DNA of 64,000 bases from DATFVJ01 sp963851085 (GCA_963851085.1 CAWKNX010000013.1:154036-218035), one strand, 5' to 3'. Shown: positions 18,632 to 27,838, numbered from the stretch's first letter. Notes: a model not told the origin generated them from the sequence alone. A program made the numbers and translations.

Positions 18632-21600
18632 CTATGCGCCAGCTATCCCGTCTGCGACGCTGGCCCGGAGGACGTCCGCCAGGCTGGCGACGGTCGGTGC
18701 ATCGAAAATCGCTCCTACCGGCAGGTCCACGGCGAAGGTCTCGCGCAGCCGCGGCACAAGTTGAAGGCCGAGCAGTGAGTGCCCGCCGAGGTCGAAGAAG
18801 TGGTCGTGGACCCCGACCTTCTCCACGCCCAGAAGCTCCTGCCACAGCTCGGCGAGCCGTTCCTCGACGCTGTCCCGCGGCGCCTCGTATGGGGTAAGCA
18901 GGTCCGGCCGCGGGTGCGAGAAGACCGTCTGGACTTGCCCGCCCGCCGGCTCGCTGTCTGCTGTCGCGGAGCTTGAGCGGGCCTGCGCCACCTGGTCGAG
19001 CACGCTCGGCAGTTCGCGCGTGCTCACCATGATCTGAGGGGTCAGGCCCGATGTCAGGATCCGGCCGAGCACCTCGGTTCCCTCGGCGGGAGACATGCCG
19101 TGATCCAGCGCCGACTGGAGGAATCCAGCCGCCGGCTCGGCCCGGCCGTTCGCACCGCCGGTCGCCCGGCCGGCCGCACCGCCGGTCGCCCGGCAGGCCG
19201 CACCGCCGGTCACCGGGTCGCCGTCATGGACCGGCGGGTGATCGTAGAGCTCTGTCTTTCCGGCGCTCGCGGCCTGCGCCACGGTGAGCCGTTCATCCAG
19301 GTCATGCACTCGTTTCAGGACGAACCGCTCGGCCCGCACCAGTTCGTGGCCGCCGGTGTCGGTGATGGTGACGTCGGAGGTCACGGTCTCCTTGCCTACC
19401 TGATCGCCGTCCCGGTACGTCTGGTGGCTGTAGACGGCCGCCGCGAGCGGGGCGAACAACCGGATCCGCCCGTAGGAGATCGGGATTCTGAACTCCCTCG
19501 CGTGATACACGCCGACAAAGGCGGTCGCGATGTCCATCAGCGCCGGATGCAGCGACAACTGGTCCAGCTCGGCACCGAACCGTGCTGGCAGCTCGAGCCG
19601 GGCCAGGAACTGGCCGTCCCCGACATACATCCGCTGCAGGCACTGGGACCTGGCCCCGAAGCCCATCGGGCCGTCATGCTCAGGTCGGCCGATGTCGCGT
19701 AGCCCGGAACACTCGATCAGCGCCTTGATGTCGAGCCGGCGCGGTCGCGCGTCGCCAAGTCCGGCCACCCGGCCCGACGAATGCAACTGCCACCGCTCGG
19801 AGCCGCCGCCCGAAGGATCCTGGTGAGCGCTGATGACGGCGAAGCTCGTGCCGCTCTGGTCTCGCTTGAGCACGACGCGCACCTGCTTGCGGCCGTCTTC
19901 TGGTACCACGATCGGGGTGTAGAAGGTCACCTCCGTCAGCTCGATGCCCGCCGTGGACGGGTCTGCCTGAGCACCGTCATCGGCGTGCGCACGCTCATCG
20001 GCGAAGGCCGCGCGGACAAGCTCCAGATGCCCGACTCCGGGCACCACCGGTCGGCCGAGCATGCGGTGCTCGTCGACGAGCCAGGAGTCGGTAGCGCCGA
20101 AATGGCTGACGTAGATCGAGACACGCTCGTCCGTGCCAGCCAGCCGCCGCTCAAGGAACGGGTGGCGCACCTCGCGCTCACCGGAACGCCCGCGGTCACA
20201 GGAACGCTCTCGGTCACCGGAACGCTCTCGGCCGGGCGGACCGCCGACCGGACCGCCAGCGGAACGGGCGGCGGCACCGCCAACTGTCCGGGCCGCCATG
20301 CCGACTCCTTGCCAGGCGTCCCAGTTCACCGAGACGACCGGCCGCCGGCCCGCCGCCTCGTCTGCGCCGTCATCGAGGTGCGCCAGCGCGTCGAGGAAGG
20401 CGTTGGCCGCGCAGTAGTCGACCTGCCCGACCCCCCCGGTGACGGCGATGCCCGAGGAGCAGTACACCAGGAAGTCCAGCGGGAGCGACGCGCACGCGCG
20501 GCGCAGCGCCAGGGCCCCCTGCACCTTGGGCGCCAGGACCGCGGCGGCGGACCCGGCGTCCTTCAGCTGGATGAGCCCGCCGCCGGGCACCCCGGCAGCG
20601 TGCACGACCCCGTTGATCGCGCCGAACCGCTCGGTCGCCTCCGCCACGACGGCGCTCAGCCGGTCGGCGTCGGTGACGTCCGCGGTCGCGACCATGACGG
20701 TGCCGCCGGCTGCCTCCAGCCGCCGCACAGCCCTGATCCGGTCAGCGGTCTCGTCGCCCGGGGGCCGGCTCGCCCATTGCGGCCACTCCTCCCGCGGTGG
20801 CAGGCCGGAGCGCGCCACGAGCACCAGGTTCGCCTGGACCGTACTGGCCAGATACTCGGCCAGGGACAGGCCGATGCCACCCAGGCCACCCGTGATCAGG
20901 TACGTGCCGCCGGTACGGAACCGCTGGTGCCCGGACGGGTGTTCCAGCCGGACTGGCTGGAACGACTGCCGCATGCGCAGCCGTCCACGGATCGCCGCGA
21001 TCTCGGTGCCGGTGCTGTCCTGGACGGGCCTGTCCAGCACCGTCAGGAGCTGGTCCGCCAGCGCGGGACCGCCAGCCGCGGGCCCACCGGTCACGGGCCC
21101 ACCGGTCACGGGCGGTGCGATGTCGACGCTGCGGCAGGTGACCGCCGGATTCTCCAGCGGCCAGACCCGGCACGGTCCCAGTGCCAGGGCCTTGGCCGGC
21201 TGCGGCTGGTCACCGTCGACGAGGCCGTGCATCCCGGTGGAGACCACCGAGACCTCGATCGCCGCGGTCAGGGTCTCGCGGCCGATCGCCTGGGCCAGCG
21301 ACAGCAGGCTGGTGAAGCCGTCTCGCGCCAGGTCCTCGGCCACCGAGGGGTCGGCCGGGTCGCCGGGACGCGCGGTGACCAGCCACAGGTGGACGATCCT
21401 GGGCGGCAGGCCGCCGGTGGCCTTGATCCGCCGCAGCAGTTCGACGTAGTCGTCGCCGTTGCCCGGATCGATCAGGTACGACCCGTCGGCCCGGGCGGCG
21501 AACTCCGCGCCACGCCGTACCACGGTCACGCTGTCCCCGCGTTCGGTCAACCGGCTGCTGAGCAGGTCGGCGACGCCGAGCCGGTCGGCGAAGACCAGCC

Positions 21601-24541
21601 AGCGGCCAGGCTCACGGTCCCCGGTGTCGGGCAGGGCCCGTGGCAGGGCCGGCGGCAGGGCACGTGGCAGCGGCTCCCACTGCGGTGTGTAGAACCAGTC
21701 GGCGAGCTCCTGCCGCCCGCCGCCCGCGGTGGGGTGCATGTCCACGGCGGTGCTGCCCGCGGTCTGGCCCGCGGTCTGGCCCGCTCCGGCCCTGTCGGCA
21801 TGGCCCGCGGCCGGCCAGTACCGGCGGCGCTGGAACGGATAGGTCGGCAGCGGCACACGGCGGCGCGCTGGCTGGACGCCGTCCCAGTCGATGTCGACGC
21901 CGCACAGCCACAGTTTGGCGGTAGTGGCCGCCATGGACGCTACGTCGGAACCACCGTCATGAGCGCCGGGCAGCGAACCGAGCACCAGGGATCCGGCCCC
22001 GGCGTCGCGGGGCCTGGCCTGCTGCGCCATGGACCCCAGCGGCTGGCCCACCCCGATCTCCAGCATGACCCGTCCGGGCTGCTGCCAGAGCCGGCGCACC
22101 CCGTCACCGAACCGGACGGCCCCACGCAGGTGACGCCCGTAGTAGGCCGCATCGACCGCGTCGGCGTCGGTGATCCAGTCGCCCGTTACGTTGGACACGT
22201 AGCGGATGGCCGGCCGGCTGCGTGGGACGCGCTGGACCAGCGCGCTGAACGTCGCGACCAGCGGATCCATCATCCCGGAGTGGAACGCGTGCGTGGTGCG
22301 CAGCCGCCGCGAGGCCATGCCGTCACCGGTGAGCCGGTCCTCGAGTGCGGCGACGGACCGCTCCGGCCCGGCCACGACGCACAGATCGCCGCTGTTTACC
22401 GCGGCGATGGAGAGGTCGGCGTCGAGCAGCCTGGCCACCGCTTCCTCAGGTAGCTGTACGGCGAGCATCGCGCCACCAGGCAGCTCATTGATCATCCGTG
22501 CGCGTTCGGCCACCAGGAACAGGGCGTCCTCGAGCGAGAACACCCCGGCCAGCGTGGCGGCGACGTATTCACCGAGGCTGTAGCCGATGAGCGCGTCCGG
22601 GCGAACTCCGCGGGACAGCCAGACCTGGGCGAGCGCATACTCGATGGCGAACATCGCGGGCTGGGCGTACCGGGTCTCGTCCAAGGTGGACCGGCCGGGC
22701 TGCTGCGCGGACCGGCCGAGCATGGCGCGCAGGTCGGGCTTGGCCGGCGCGGCGCTGCGCGGCCGCTGCGGCGGATACAAGACGGGCCGCAGGTCCACGG
22801 CCGCGCTGTCGTGGAGAATCTCCAGGCAGCGGTCGAGCTCGCGCCGGAACACCGGCTCGGACTCATGTAGCTCCTGGCCCATGTTCTCGTGCTGCTCGCC
22901 CAGCCCCGGCAGCAGAAACGCGACCTGCCGCGCGGTACCGGTGGAGCTGAGCGACAGGACGCGCTGCGGGCTGCGGGCGCGCAACGCCTCGACGGCGTCG
23001 TCACGGTCCCGCGCCACAAGCACCCTGCGGTGGCCGAAAGCGTGCCGTCCGGCCTGAAGCGTCCAGGCGGCCTCGGCCAGCCCGATTCCGGGATGGTTCG
23101 CGAGGTGGTGGGCCAGCCGGTCGGTGGCGGGGTCCAGTGCCGCCGCATCGTGTGCGGACAGCGGCAGAATGTGCACGCAGTCCGCCGGCTTCGCCGGAGG
23201 GTCCGCCGCCGAGAAGGGTGCGGCTGGGCTTGGTGCCACGAGACTAGGTGCCTCTTCAAGGATCATGTGGACGCCCGTGCCGCCCATGCCGAAGGAACTC
23301 ACCCCGGCTCGCCGGGGAGCGCCGTTCGCGTGCCACGGGGTGAGTTCGGCGTTGACATGGAACGGAGAGCCGGCGAAGTCGATCCGCGGGTTGGGCTGCG
23401 TGAAGTGCAGGCTGGGCGGGATCTCCTGGTTTTCCAGGGTCAGGATCGCCTTGATCAGCCCGGCGATGCCGGCCGCGGCGTGCGTGTGCCCGATGTTGGT
23501 CTTGACCGAGCCGATCGCGCAGGTTCCGCCGGACCAGCCGGTTGCCAGGTACGCACGGGTAAGGGCGTCGACCTCGATCCTGTCCCCCAGCGGCGTGCCG
23601 CTCCCGTGGGTCTCGACATAGCCGATGGTGTCCGGCGCGACCTGGGCGCGCTCGAGCGCCGTCTGAACGATCCTGGCCTGACCCGCCACCCCGGGTGCGG
23701 AGAAGCCGACCCGGTCGGCGCCGTCGTTGCCCGCCGCCGATGCCTTGATGACCGCGCGGATCGTGTCGCCGTCCGCCAGCGCGTCGGCCAGCCGCTTCAG
23801 GACGACCAGCCCGGCGCCTTCGCCGATCACAGTGCCCTGGGCAGCGGCGTCGAACGCCCGGCAGTGGCCGTCTGGAGAATAGATCCCGCCCTTGTAGAAC
23901 TGGTAGCCGGGATATTCGCCGGAGCGGATCGTGGCGCCACCGGCGATCGCGAGATCGCAGGAGCCGGTGCGCAGCGACTCGCATGCGAGGTGCACCGCGA
24001 CGAGCGCGGTGGAACAGGCGGTCTGCACGGAGATCGAGGGGCCGTTGAGGTTCAGCTTGAACGAGATTCTCGTCGCCAGGTAGTCCGCGTCGTTGGACAC
24101 GCCGGCCAGGAACTGCTCGGAGGGTTCGGTGCGGGGGCCGAGCAGCTTCAGGTAGTCGCTCTTGTAGGAGCCCGCGAAGACGCCCACCCGGGCAGCGATG
24201 TTCCTGGGATCATGGCCGCTGTCCTCCAGCGCTTCCCACGCGCACTCGAGCATGACCCGGTGCTGCGGGTCCATGAGGGTCGCCTCTTTTGGATTGATGC
24301 CAAAAAGGCCCGCATCGAACAGGTCCGAACCAGCGATTACGCCGGCCGCAGGTACATAGTCAGGGTCGTCTATCAGGGCTCCAGGAACGCCGGCCGCGGC
24401 CAGCTCGTCATCGGAGAATACTGTGATCGCTTCGTCGCCTGACCGGAGGATCTGCCAGAACTCAGCCGGGCTCACTGCTCGGGGAAAACGGCAGCCTATG
24501 CCGACCACGGCAATTGCTTGTGCGCCAATGTCATCAGACAC
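18632..24541 (-). CDS. Type I polyketide synthase module, KS-AT-KR-DH-ACP
   Basis: 1969 residues; GTG start with GGAGGTGA nine bases upstream. KS about 9-430 with Cys176 (TACSTAL), His312 and His352. AT about 540-860 with Ser655 (GYSLG) and the malonyl-type HAFHS motif at 751-755. KR about 950-1410 with the NADPH motif TGGLGGIG (1217-1224) and Tyr1376. DH about 1460-1760 with His1492 in HRMLGRPVVP (the HxxxGxxxxP signature) and LHPALMD. ACP with Ser1922 in LGGHSLLG. The DH lies after the KR, the reverse of normal modular PKSs. The order, and the absence of a docking or thioesterase end, leave open whether it acts once or iteratively. Linkers contain low-complexity repeats (RERSGDR-type near 1439-1455 and TGGAAGR-type near 1790). 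It is the first gene of the leftward cluster. Confidence 0.93.
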   Translation of the reverse strand: MSDDIGAQAIAVVGIGCRFPRAVSPAEFWQILRSGDEAITVFSDDELAAAGVPGALIDDPDYVPAAGVIAGSDLFDAGLFGINPKEATLMDPQHRVMLECAWEALEDSGHDPRNIAARVGVFAGSYKSDYLKLLGPRTEPSEQFLAGVSNDADYLATRISFKLNLNGPSISVQTACSTALVAVHLACESLRTGSCDLAIAGGATIRSGEYPGYQFYKGGIYSPDGHCRAFDAAAQGTVIGEGAGLVVLKRLADALADGDTIRAVIKASAAGNDGADRVGFSAPGVAGQARIVQTALERAQVAPDTIGYVETHGSGTPLGDRIEVDALTRAYLATGWSGGTCAIGSVKTNIGHTHAAAGIAGLIKAILTLENQEIPPSLHFTQPNPRIDFAGSPFHVNAELTPWHANGAPRRAGVSSFGMGGTGVHMILEEAPSLVAPSPAAPFSAADPPAKPADCVHILPLSAHDAAALDPATDRLAHHLANHPGIGLAEAAWTLQAGRHAFGHRRVLVARDRDDAVEALRARSPQRVLSLSSTGTARQVAFLLPGLGEQHENMGQELHESEPVFRRELDRCLEILHDSAAVDLRPVLYPPQRPRSAAPAKPDLRAMLGRSAQQPGRSTLDETRYAQPAMFAIEYALAQVWLSRGVRPDALIGYSLGEYVAATLAGVFSLEDALFLVAERARMINELPGGAMLAVQLPEEAVARLLDADLSIAAVNSGDLCVVAGPERSVAALEDRLTGDGMASRRLRTTHAFHSGMMDPLVATFSALVQRVPRSRPAIRYVSNVTGDWITDADAVDAAYYGRHLRGAVRFGDGVRRLWQQPGRVMLEIGVGQPLGSMAQQARPRDAGAGSLVLGSLPGAHDGGSDVASMAATTAKLWLCGVDIDWDGVQPARRRVPLPTYPFQRRRYWPAAGHADRAGAGQTAGQTAGSTAVDMHPTAGGGRQELADWFYTPQWEPLPRALPPALPRALPDTGDREPGRWLVFADRLGVADLLSSRLTERGDSVTVVRRGAEFAARADGSYLIDPGNGDDYVELLRRIKATGGLPPRIVHLWLVTARPGDPADPSVAEDLARDGFTSLLSLAQAIGRETLTAAIEVSVVSTGMHGLVDGDQPQPAKALALGPCRVWPLENPAVTCRSVDIAPPVTGGPVTGGPAAGGPALADQLLTVLDRPVQDSTGTEIAAIRGRLRMRQSFQPVRLEHPSGHQRFRTGGTYLITGGLGGIGLSLAEYLASTVQANLVLVARSGLPPREEWPQWASRPPGDETADRIRAVRRLEAAGGTVMVATADVTDADRLSAVVAEATERFGAINGVVHAAGVPGGGLIQLKDAGSAAAVLAPKVQGALALRRACASLPLDFLVYCSSGIAVTGGVGQVDYCAANAFLDALAHLDDGADEAAGRRPVVSVNWDAWQGVGMAARTVGGAAARSAGGPVGGPPGRERSGDRERSCDRGRSGEREVRHPFLERRLAGTDERVSIYVSHFGATDSWLVDEHRMLGRPVVPGVGHLELVRAAFADERAHADDGAQADPSTAGIELTEVTFYTPIVVPEDGRKQVRVVLKRDQSGTSFAVISAHQDPSGGGSERWQLHSSGRVAGLGDARPRRLDIKALIECSGLRDIGRPEHDGPMGFGARSQCLQRMYVGDGQFLARLELPARFGAELDQLSLHPALMDIATAFVGVYHAREFRIPISYGRIRLFAPLAAAVYSHQTYRDGDQVGKETVTSDVTITDTGGHELVRAERFVLKRVHDLDERLTVAQAASAGKTELYDHPPVHDGDPVTGGAACRATGGAAGRATGGANGRAEPAAGFLQSALDHGMSPAEGTEVLGRILTSGLTPQIMVSTRELPSVLDQVAQARSSSATADSEPAGGQVQTVFSHPRPDLLTPYEAPRDSVEERLAELWQELLGVEKVGVHDHFFDLGGHSLLGLQLVPRLRETFAVDLPVGAIFDAPTVASLADVLRASVADGIAGA

Positions 24542-24610
24542 GAGAAGTGGTCACCTCCGATCAGAGAAACGCGGCAACGCCACGGACTAACCTAGTGTGA
24601 TTGACGTGCG

Positions 24611-24693
24611 ACTATCCGCCGTCGCCCGCAAGGGCGCGACGCTGGTTAATCGTTTATCCGCCGTCGCCCGCAAGGGCCCGGCGCTTGCTGATC
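24611..24693. repeat. Two direct repeats of about 40 bp upstream of the PKS
   Basis: TATCCGCCGTCGCCCGCAAG occurs twice (from about 24614 and 24655) followed by similar GGGC..GCGCT..T.ATCG ends, a 42-bp period. It lies 70-150 bp upstream of the PKS start and may overlap the promoter of the cluster. Confidence 0.7.
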
Positions 24694-24849
24694 GCTAGCT
24701 AATCGCTGGTGGCATGATCTGGCCAGGACTAATTCGGACGGCCCCGGCCGGGAGCCTGCCGCCGCCTTGCCCTCCTGGCTCAGCCGCGCTGAGCCTGGTC
24801 GAGGCCGCTGGCCTGCGAACCCGCCGACGCGGGCGGCCAGGCCGCCCAG

Positions 24850-25110
24850 ATTGCCCCTGACGGGGGGTTCCGGGGGTCGCCCCCCGGGGGCTGGCGGAGT
24901 CGGCTGCGCACCGTGTCACCTGAACTGACGGTGGCACAGCCCCTGGGGGGTTCCGGGGGGCGCCCCCCAGGGCAGTACAGCCTTAACGGCTGCGCGGGGG
25001 ATCCCCGCGGGGTGGAGTACCCCGGGCAATACCGTCTTACTACGGCTGCGCGGGAAATCCCGCGGGGTGGGGCCCCGGGGCAATATCGTCTTAACTGCTG
25101 CGCAGGCGCG
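24850..25110. repeat. Array of GC-rich hairpin repeats
   Basis: Four G-run/C-run hairpins at about 24853, 24939, 24996 and 25050. The units share the tail CTTAACGGCTGCG (variants at about 24971, 25029 and 25088) followed by GCGGGG..ATCCC and a second GGG..CCC palindrome, with a period near 55 bp. Related blocks occur at 41320 and 43081-43223. No gene is visible in 24542-25369; this repeat and the direct repeats before it are the main content. Confidence 0.75.
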
Positions 25111-25369
25111 CGCCGATGTGAAACTGCATAGTGGCGCGGTGGATTCCGGGGCCGCGCCCGGGGCTGTCAACTGCCAGAAGCGCAGCACCAGCAGCAGGAC
25201 CTCAATTGCACGGCGGCCCGCCGTGCAAGCTGGCGACCCGGTAAAGATACCGGCCTTCCTTACGGCACAGCGGTGCCACAAGAAAAGTGTGACACTTCGC
25301 CGCATGCAGGTCAATACATGAGGCGAAATAAGTTGGAACTTCCTGGCCGATTCCTGGCCACGCAAATAT

Positions 25370-25395
25370 GGCCCGTATCCATATGGATACGGGCC
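25370..25395. terminator. Strong palindromic terminator after the HTH gene
   Basis: A perfect 11-bp stem GGCCCGTATCC / GGATACGGGCC with an ATAT loop, flanked by AT-rich sequence on both sides. It lies 41 bp after the stop of the leftward HTH gene and should end that operon; the symmetry would allow action in both directions. Confidence 0.8.
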
Positions 25396-25436
25396 GTTGC
25401 TATATTTGCTTCGCTGATCCTGGTTCCGGTTCTTCG

Positions 25437-25634
25437 CTATCTTGCGCCGGCCGCCCTGGCCATTTCAAACAGCTCGTCGAGATCATACTCGGCCCGGCCT
25501 GGGCTGCCATATCGGCTGAGCTTTCCCCGGCTTGCCCACTTCCTGATCGTCGCTTGCGGGACTCCCACAGCCAGCGCGGCGAGCTGGGTGGGCACCGTGC
25601 GGCGGCGTTGGCGCGGTGCCGGCGCGCCGTTCAC
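25437..25634 (-). CDS. Small helix-turn-helix DNA-binding protein
   Basis: 65 residues. GTG 25634 overlaps the stop of the upstream gene in a GTGA, which fixes the start and implies translational coupling. The sequence TQLAALAVGVPQATIRKWAS is a helix-turn-helix of the MerR/excisionase-like kind, followed by RGKLSRYG and YDLDELFEMA, matching the wing and following helix. Pairs of such a protein with the Cys-rich protein upstream recur in actinobacteria. It is probably a regulator; its target is unknown. Confidence 0.75.
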   Translation of the reverse strand: MNGAPAPRQRRRTVPTQLAALAVGVPQATIRKWASRGKLSRYGSPGRAEYDLDELFEMARAAGAR

Positions 25635-26281
25635 GCCACACGCTCGGGTTGCCGCGTCAGGCCACCGCGCCCGCTGGCGGCGGGTCGCTGCATACGCCGG
25701 CTCAGCGACATCCACTCGTAAGGCTGCCACACGTGGCCCGCGGTGCAGCGGACCTGCTGGCGGTGACCGTCCGCACCGTTGCTCACGTGCACGACGTGCC
25801 CGCAGCCCTGCCTGCCGCAGCGGCCGAGTGGCCGCGAGTTCGCGGGTTTGCGATCGGCTGCGTCGCGTGCGGCGGCGGCGAGGTCGTGCACCTCGGTGGC
25901 GAAATCGCCGGCCGCGGCGTGGCGCGCCAGCCAGTGCAGGTTCCGGTCGAGGAAAGCGGCCAGGCAGGGAGCGGTACGCGCGCCCGGCCCGGTCACACGG
26001 CGTTCATCGACAACGAGCGTGCACCACGACGACAGTATGTCGAGGATGTCGGAGCGCGCCCGCATGGCGGCCTCGTTCAGGCTGATGCCAAGCGGTTTGG
26101 TCCTGCTGATCCGCTGGACGATCCCCTGCGGGGTGCTTGCCAGCCTTACCTCGCAGTCCCGGTACAGCGCGGGCAGCCCGCGCAAGTCACGGCGCACCGC
26201 CTGCCTGCACTCGGCACACAGCGAGAAACCGGCCGCGGTGTGGCGTGCACAATCCCGTGATTCGCACAGTGTGTGGGACAT
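25631..26281 (-). CDS. Cys-rich actinobacterial protein, OvmZ-like
   Basis: 216 residues. The N-terminus has CESRDCARHTAAGFSLCAEC, and the C-terminal part has CGRQGCGHVV followed by RCTAGHVWQPYEW, so two likely zinc-binding clusters bracket a helical middle. I recall similar proteins being named OvmZ after the oviedomycin cluster, with no proven function; that name is tentative. It starts 18 bp after the ornithine-cyclodeaminase-like gene and overlaps the HTH gene by 4 bp, so the three form one operon that ends at the 25370 terminator. Confidence 0.7.
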   Translation of the reverse strand: MSHTLCESRDCARHTAAGFSLCAECRQAVRRDLRGLPALYRDCEVRLASTPQGIVQRISRTKPLGISLNEAAMRARSDILDILSSWCTLVVDERRVTGPGARTAPCLAAFLDRNLHWLARHAAAGDFATEVHDLAAAARDAADRKPANSRPLGRCGRQGCGHVVHVSNGADGHRQQVRCTAGHVWQPYEWMSLSRRMQRPAASGRGGLTRQPERVA

Positions 26282-26299
26282 GCCTCCTCCTTCGTTGGT

Positions 26300-27211
26300 T
26301 CACTTCTTGATCGCTCTGCCGAGGCCGAGCCGGTGTGCTGCCAGGGTGAGCTGGTGTCCAAGGGCGGTGCTCAGCGCGCCCGCGCTGAGCGCCTCCACCA
26401 GCACGATCCCCTCGGGTTCTGAGCGTGCGACGTGGTCGCCCCTCAACACGCCACTGAGATCGCCAGCGATGCACTGAACACGGTGCTCCTGGCGCCGGCC
26501 CATGGCTCCGCCGCCTTCCCACGACTTATGTGCGCGGACGAAGTAGCGGTGGAGGTTGTCCCCGAGCAGCTGCAAGTTGTCGACGTAGATCCTCGTGGCG
26601 CCATCGACCACACTCACCGGCAGATCCCAGCCACTGCCGTTGACCAGAAGCGCTCCCTTGGCGATGTGGTCGCGCTCGAGGTCGACGGCGTACTCACCGG
26701 CGACGACGACGAGATTGGCCCCGTACGCGGCCTCGCCGATCTCCGAAGTGACGAAGAGGCTGATGCCGGACAAGTCGAGCTCGTCGATGACCCGGCGGGT
26801 GACTGTTTCCTCTATCGATCCGCCGGTGGGGCATACCGCCACGTGGGTGGCACCCACGACATACCGTGCGACCACCCGCAGGAGCAGCTCGGCCGAAAGC
26901 CCCGAACCCAGCACGGACACAGTTGCCGCGCCCGGTGGCACGAACAGCCGCGCGGCCGCGGCCGCGAGGCAAGCGTCGCGGGTGGCTTGCAGTGCTTGCA
27001 GCGGCAGCAGGAAGCGTGTCGCCGAGCCCGGGTCCTCGACCACGGCTTGCCGCTCGGCGAAAGCCACCTCAGGCCCTGCCTCCGCGGCCACCACGAAGTT
27101 CTGCTGTGGAGCTGCTCTGCCGGTCAGCTCGGCGACGACAAGCCCGACTGGATCAAGCTCGTCGAGGGCGCGGTGCACCTCATCAAGGCTGAGCTGATAC
27201 ATCGTGCTCAT
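26300..27211 (-). CDS. Ornithine cyclodeaminase/mu-crystallin family protein
   Basis: 303 residues from ATG 27211 (GAGGCGG upstream); an alternative frame start at 27262 is a TTG whose sequence, TTGACA, looks like a -35 box. The NAD(P)-binding motif SVLGSGLSAELLLR lies near residue 115. Family members deaminate and cyclise ornithine, or, as SbnB, oxidise N-(carboxyethyl)-type intermediates to release 2,3-diaminopropionate. With serine acetyltransferase and a cysteine-synthase homologue 4 kb away, an SbnB-like role in a non-proteinogenic amino acid is possible but unproven. The family signature is weaker than in true ornithine cyclodeaminases. Confidence 0.72.
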   Translation of the reverse strand: MSTMYQLSLDEVHRALDELDPVGLVVAELTGRAAPQQNFVVAAEAGPEVAFAERQAVVEDPGSATRFLLPLQALQATRDACLAAAAARLFVPPGAATVSVLGSGLSAELLLRVVARYVVGATHVAVCPTGGSIEETVTRRVIDELDLSGISLFVTSEIGEAAYGANLVVVAGEYAVDLERDHIAKGALLVNGSGWDLPVSVVDGATRIYVDNLQLLGDNLHRYFVRAHKSWEGGGAMGRRQEHRVQCIAGDLSGVLRGDHVARSEPEGIVLVEALSAGALSTALGHQLTLAAHRLGLGRAIKK

Positions 27212-27400
27212 GGCGTCCGCCTCACGGGTCCAGGTGTGTGGCTTTTCGTAGTCAACTGTCAATCAGACCACTTCTCGTTCGCTTCTGACCAGCTATCCGA
27301 AAGTGGAAAGCCGACGGGAGGCGAACCGAAATCGGTACCAGGCAACGTCCTGTTCAGCCGCTGACGAACCGGGCAGCGGACGAGCCTCCTGGAGGGAACA

Positions 27401-27598
27401 ATGGGCGCCAGCCGCAAAGCACGAGTGACGGGGTTGCTTTTCTGCATAGCCGGAGCAGTCGCGATCGTACCGCTCTCAACCTCAGCCGCGAGCATCAGCA
27501 GCGCCGACACCCACTGGACCCCGACCAGCATCACCGTCGTCACCAATGCAGGTCACAACCTCGCCGCGGGGCCGACCCCATCCGACACCCACTGGTGA
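27401..27598 (+). CDS. Secreted 65-aa peptide with two DTHW motifs
   Basis: 65 residues, plus strand. Support for a real gene: GGAGGG with ideal spacing before ATG 27401, a textbook signal peptide (MGASRKARVTG then LLFCIAGAVAIVPLSTSA), and a strong terminator 30 bp after the stop. Signal cleavage after about residue 29 leaves a short peptide with DTHW at about 37-40 and again as the last four residues (PSDTHW). I do not recognise a family. It is transcribed divergently from the cyclodeaminase-like gene and convergently with the exporter of the ATP-grasp operon. It could be a signalling peptide, or a precursor peptide for the neighbouring ATP-grasp ligases. Confidence 0.78.
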   Translation: MGASRKARVTGLLFCIAGAVAIVPLSTSAASISSADTHWTPTSITVVTNAGHNLAAGPTPSDTHW

Positions 27599-27628
27599 GA
27601 CGGCGAACCACGCTCCAGGACATCGAAT

Positions 27629-27668
27629 CCGTGCTGCTTACCGCCAATGTCGCCGGTAAGCAGCACGG
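27629..27668 (+). terminator. Rho-independent terminator of the secreted peptide gene
   Basis: A 15-bp perfect stem CCGTGCTGCTTACCG / CGGTAAGCAGCACGG with a 10-base loop, followed by ATCTTCTTTTCT. It starts 30 bp after the peptide stop codon. Confidence 0.9.
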
Positions 27669-27729
27669 ATCTTCTTTTCTCAAGATCACTAACGGAGCCT
27701 GGACAGTCTTCAAAAACTATTCGGTAACG

Positions 27730-27770
27730 AGCTCCACCCCCTGATAGTGCCACAATCAGGGGGTGGAGCT
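27730..27770. terminator. Bidirectional terminator between peptide gene and MFS gene
   Basis: A 16-bp perfect stem AGCTCCACCCCCTGAT / ATCAGGGGGTGGAGCT with a 9-base loop, followed on the plus strand by ATCGTCTTTT. It lies 68 bp beyond the stop codon of the leftward MFS gene and probably closes that operon as well as read-through from the left. Confidence 0.85.
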
Positions 27771-27838
27771 ATCGTCTTTTCAGTCCATCGCCGCCCGGCA
27801 TCGAGAAGCCTTGCGGCTGTGCGGGGCCGGGCATATCG

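Noticed and set aside
19781..22453. Plus-strand frame of 890 residues inside the PKS
   Set aside because: Antisense to the PKS; its composition is Arg/Gly-rich and it has no domain features.
27257..27262. TTGACA taken as a start codon for the cyclodeaminase-like gene
   Set aside because: TTG with no ribosome binding site; it fits a -35 element at least as well, and the ATG at 27211 restores the usual N-terminus.
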